Shown: positions 61,492-64,000 of the stretch, piece after piece | Layout: each line of letters begins with the position of its first letter | Numbering within the stretch: the first letter of the stretch is position 1 | Source: Defluviimonas sp. SAOS-178_SWC | GTDB lineage: Bacteria > Pseudomonadota > Alphaproteobacteria > Rhodobacterales > Rhodobacteraceae | Assembly (NCBI RefSeq): GCF_039830135.1 | Contig: NZ_CP156081.1 | Span: 3,892,001-3,956,000 of the forward strand | DNA: 64,000 nucleotides | Direction of reading: 5' to 3' | Position numbers and translations under genes: made by a program | Notes under the pieces: model-generated | Told to the model about the DNA's origin: nothing | What the model saw: the letters and a program-made list of their open reading frames with translations, nothing else | Database searches by the model: none

Positions 61492-61701
61492 GCGCAAAAT
61501 TCGCCGCCATCATGCGCCTGCGGAACAAATTGTCGCTTCAGCGCAGAATTGCGTCGCGAGGAGGCCAAACCTCAACTTCGTCCCGACAGAATTTCCCATC
61601 CCGATACGGTTCCGAAACAACATCTTGCAATCGTGGGCCGGTTCCGTGTTAGTTTTACTACGGGTAAAGAAGACTCATAAAATCCGACGGGGAGCCCAAA
61701 T

Positions 61702-62808
61702 TTGACAGATTCAAAAACCGGCGGCGACGCCGCGTTCGTAGAGTTTGATCATGTTCAGAAGAGCTATGATGGAGAAAATCTGGTCGTCAAAGACCTCAAC
61801 CTCTCCATAGCCAAAGGCGAATTCTTGACGATGCTCGGACCGTCGGGCTCGGGCAAGACGACCTGCCTCATGATGCTCGCGGGATTTGAGACCGCGACGC
61901 ATGGCGACATCCGGCTTGCCGGGCGTCCGATCAACAACATCCCGCCGCACAAGCGCGGCATCGGCATGGTGTTCCAGAACTACGCGCTTTTCCCGCACAT
62001 GACGGTGGCCGAGAACCTCGCCTTCCCGCTGGAAGTGCGCAAGATCGGCAAGTCCGAACGCGACGCAAAGGTCAAGCGCGCGCTCGACATGGTGCAGATG
62101 GGCGCCTTTGGCGGACGCCGACCGGCCCAGCTTTCGGGCGGCCAGCAGCAGCGGATCGCGCTTGCCCGCGCCCTCGTGTTCGAGCCGGAGCTGGTGCTGA
62201 TGGACGAGCCGCTTGGCGCCCTCGACAAGCAGTTGCGCGAACATATGCAGTTCGAGATCACCCGGCTGGCCCATGACCTCGGCATCACCACGGTCTACGT
62301 CACCCACGACCAGACCGAGGCGCTGACGATGTCGGACAATATCGCCGTCTTCGACGATGGCCGGATCCAGCAGCTCGCCCCGCCCGCAGTCCTTTACGAA
62401 GAGCCCGAAAACAGCTTCGTCGCCCAGTTCATCGGCGAGAACAACACGCTTCTCGGCTTGGTGAAGGAGATCAAGGGTGACGTTGCGGTTGTCGAACTCG
62501 ATGGTGGCGAACTGATCGACTGCAAGCCGGTCAACGTGTCGAAACCGGGCGAGCGCACGCGCGTGTCGATCCGGCCCGAGCGGGTCGAGTTCAACAAGTC
62601 GCGGCTTCAGGCCGGCGCTCACACGCTGAAGGCCGAAGTGCTCGAATTCATCTATATGGGTGACATCTTCCGGACCCGGCTGCGGGTCGCGGGCAACGAC
62701 GACTTCGTCGTCAAGACCCGCAACGCGCCCGACCAGGTCCGGCTCACCCCCGGCCAGCAGATCGAGATCGGCTGGCTGCCGCAGGATTGCCGCGCGCTCG
62801 ACGCCTGA
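61702..62808 (+). CDS. Polyamine-type ABC transporter ATP-binding protein (PotA-like)
   Basis: The product has 368 residues, starting at a TTG at 61702 with GGGGAG upstream. Walker A is GPSGSGKTT, the Q-loop [20 protein letters not shown], the signature LSGGQQQR, Walker [12 protein letters not shown], followed by a TOBE-type domain ([14 protein letters not shown]). It would energise uptake of a small organic cation or related compound. The 210 bases upstream contain no gene and probably a promoter. Confidence 0.95.
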   Translation: MTDSKTGGDAAFVEFDHVQKSYDGENLVVKDLNLSIAKGEFLTMLGPSGSGKTTCLMMLAGFETATHGDIRLAGRPINNIPPHKRGIGMVFQNYALFPHMTVAENLAFPLEVRKIGKSERDAKVKRALDMVQMGAFGGRRPAQLSGGQQQRIALARALVFEPELVLMDEPLGALDKQLREHMQFEITRLAHDLGITTVYVTHDQTEALTMSDNIAVFDDGRIQQLAPPAVLYEEPENSFVAQFIGENNTLLGLVKEIKGDVAVVELDGGELIDCKPVNVSKPGERTRVSIRPERVEFNKSRLQAGAHTLKAEVLEFIYMGDIFRTRLRVAGNDDFVVKTRNAPDQVRLTPGQQIEIGWLPQDCRALDA

Positions 62809-62890
62809 ACGCAATCCATGAATTTGGCCCAGGCGCCTGTCCCGGGGCGTGGGTCAACACAATCAAGACGGGACTGTTAGGGAGTAACCA

Positions 62891-63985
62891 ATGAAACTGA
62901 ACCAAACTCTTCTTGCGACAACCGCGCTGGTGTTGTCGGCGGGGGCCGCTTCGGCCGTCGACCTGACGCTGGTGTCGTGGGGCGGCGCATACCAGAACTC
63001 GCAGCTCAAGGCCTATGCCGAACCCTACATGGCCGAGCATCCGGACGTGAACATCATCTGGGACGAAAGCTCGGCCGAGGCTGTCGCCAAGCTCCGCGCG
63101 ATGAACGAAGCGGGCAACATCACCTGGGATCTCGTCGACGTGACCGTGTCGGACTCGATCCGTCTCTGCGACGAAGGTCTCGCGAAAGAGATCGACTTTG
63201 ACGAAGCGCTCGCCCCGGCACCGGACGGCACGCCTGCCTCCGAGGACTTCGGCGACACTCTCGTGAACGACTGCTTCATCCCGCAGATCGTCTACTCGAC
63301 CACGTTCGGCTACCGCACCGACCTCGTCGGCGACACGCCGCCGACCACCGTCTGCGACATCTTCGACCTCGAGAAGTATCCCGGCAAGCGCTCGCTTCAG
63401 AAGCGCCCGATCGACAACGTCGAATGGGCTCTCTACTGCGACGGCGTCGCCAAGGAGGATATCTATGAAGTCCTGAGCACCGATGAAGGCCAAAAGCGCG
63501 CCTTTGACAAGCTCGGCACGATCAAGGATCAGGTCGTGTGGTGGAGTGCGGGCGCCGAGACGCCGCAGCTTCTGGCCGACGGCGAAGTCGTTATGGGGTC
63601 GACCTTCAACGGCCGCCTCTTCTCGGCCATCGCCGAGCAGCACCAGCCGATCGCGATGCTCTGGGATATGCAGTCCTACGATCTTGACGGCTGGATCGTC
63701 CCGGCCGGCCTGTCCGAAGAAAAGGAAGCGGCAGTCATGGACTTCCTGAAGTTCGCGACTGACACGCAGCGCCTTGCCGATCAGGCCAAGTACATCTCGT
63801 ACGGCCCGGCCCGCGCCTCCTCCGCACCGCTCGTCGGCAAGCATGCGGAACTCGGCATCGACATGGCGCCGCACATGCCGACCGACCCGGCGAACGCGAC
63901 CAACCCGCACGTCTATGACTACGGCTGGTGGGCGGACAACCGCGACGATCTGGACGCCAAGTTCCAGGCCTGGCTCGCGCAATAA
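62891..63985 (+). CDS. Polyamine-type ABC transporter substrate-binding protein
   Basis: The product has 364 residues and is complete. The signal peptide is MKLNQTLLATTALVLSAGAA with cleavage near ASA-VD. LTLVSWGGAYQNSQLKAYAE, IIWDESSAEAVAKLRAMNEA, VYSTTFGYRTDLVG and WWSAGAETPQLLADGEVVMG match the PotD/COG0687 group. GGGAG lies before the ATG. The permease genes should follow to the right of the window. The ligand is unknown; the adjoining enzymes suggest an N-methylated or heterocyclic compound. Confidence 0.95.
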   Translation: MKLNQTLLATTALVLSAGAASAVDLTLVSWGGAYQNSQLKAYAEPYMAEHPDVNIIWDESSAEAVAKLRAMNEAGNITWDLVDVTVSDSIRLCDEGLAKEIDFDEALAPAPDGTPASEDFGDTLVNDCFIPQIVYSTTFGYRTDLVGDTPPTTVCDIFDLEKYPGKRSLQKRPIDNVEWALYCDGVAKEDIYEVLSTDEGQKRAFDKLGTIKDQVVWWSAGAETPQLLADGEVVMGSTFNGRLFSAIAEQHQPIAMLWDMQSYDLDGWIVPAGLSEEKEAAVMDFLKFATDTQRLADQAKYISYGPARASSAPLVGKHAELGIDMAPHMPTDPANATNPHVYDYGWWADNRDDLDAKFQAWLAQ

Positions 63986-64000
63986 TCGCGCGTTTCGGAG

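Overview
The window is G+C-rich alphaproteobacterial DNA, most likely from the family Rhodobacteraceae. The reasons are the complete alphaproteobacterial general stress response locus (PhyR, NepR, EcfG, HWE/HisKA_2-type kinase), a GapR-type (DUF2312) domain, and the hemC/hemE and CoxMSL-type gene styles. No rRNA, CRISPR array or recognisable insertion sequence was seen.

Positions 1 to about 19,100 are the right part of an integrated prophage whose left end lies outside the window. The minus strand carries, from right to left, a small HTH regulator, a chain of eight genes that overlap by 1 to 4 bases (Ntn-hydrolase, DUF1937, ParB-like, MT-A70 methyltransferase, triple-repeat HTH protein, two small proteins, DUF1376), then an HNH nuclease, small and large terminase and the start of the portal gene. 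The plus strand carries a CI-like repressor and an early operon of mostly small unknown proteins, including an unusual FtsK-gamma/GapR fusion, and ends in a large serine recombinase. Five copies of a 17-bp operator control the divergent switch region and the early operon. The recombinase reading frame runs into a tRNA(CAT) gene, which marks the attachment site.

Positions 19,100 to 33,900 are chromosomal housekeeping and envelope genes: a nucleotide-sugar epimerase; a selD fusion gene convergent with mnmH (selenophosphate supply and its use in tRNA 2-selenouridine); an L,D-transpeptidase; an ABC/FtsX/HlyD-type three-gene exporter; a remnant of a copper-type HMA domain with a TGA at the second metal-binding Cys; a YbbA/YbbP/TesA-like cluster; and a Crp/Fnr regulator.

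Positions 33,900 to 50,900 form a general stress response island. The phyR / nepR-ecfG-kinase core is surrounded by dps, a phospholipase D family gene, csbD, a pyridoxamine-oxidase-like stress gene, two AI-2E family permeases, a three-gene DUF3618/holin-like operon, DUF1328, PRC-barrel and DUF2254 genes, and a secreted unknown protein. Twelve correctly placed GGAAC-N16/17-CGTT promoters (EcfG type) are visible upstream of these units, so nearly the whole block appears to be one regulon built around its own sigma factor. A decayed hybrid sensor kinase with three lesions also lies here.

Positions 51,200 to 64,000 hold a GlcD-type FAD oxidase, the divergent haem genes hemC and hemE, and a TetR-controlled catabolic cluster: an Old-Yellow-Enzyme/N-methylproline-demethylase-like flavoprotein, a three-subunit molybdenum hydroxylase, a MoaD-like protein, and a polyamine-type ABC ATPase with its periplasmic binding protein. 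The cluster probably continues past the right edge with the permease genes.
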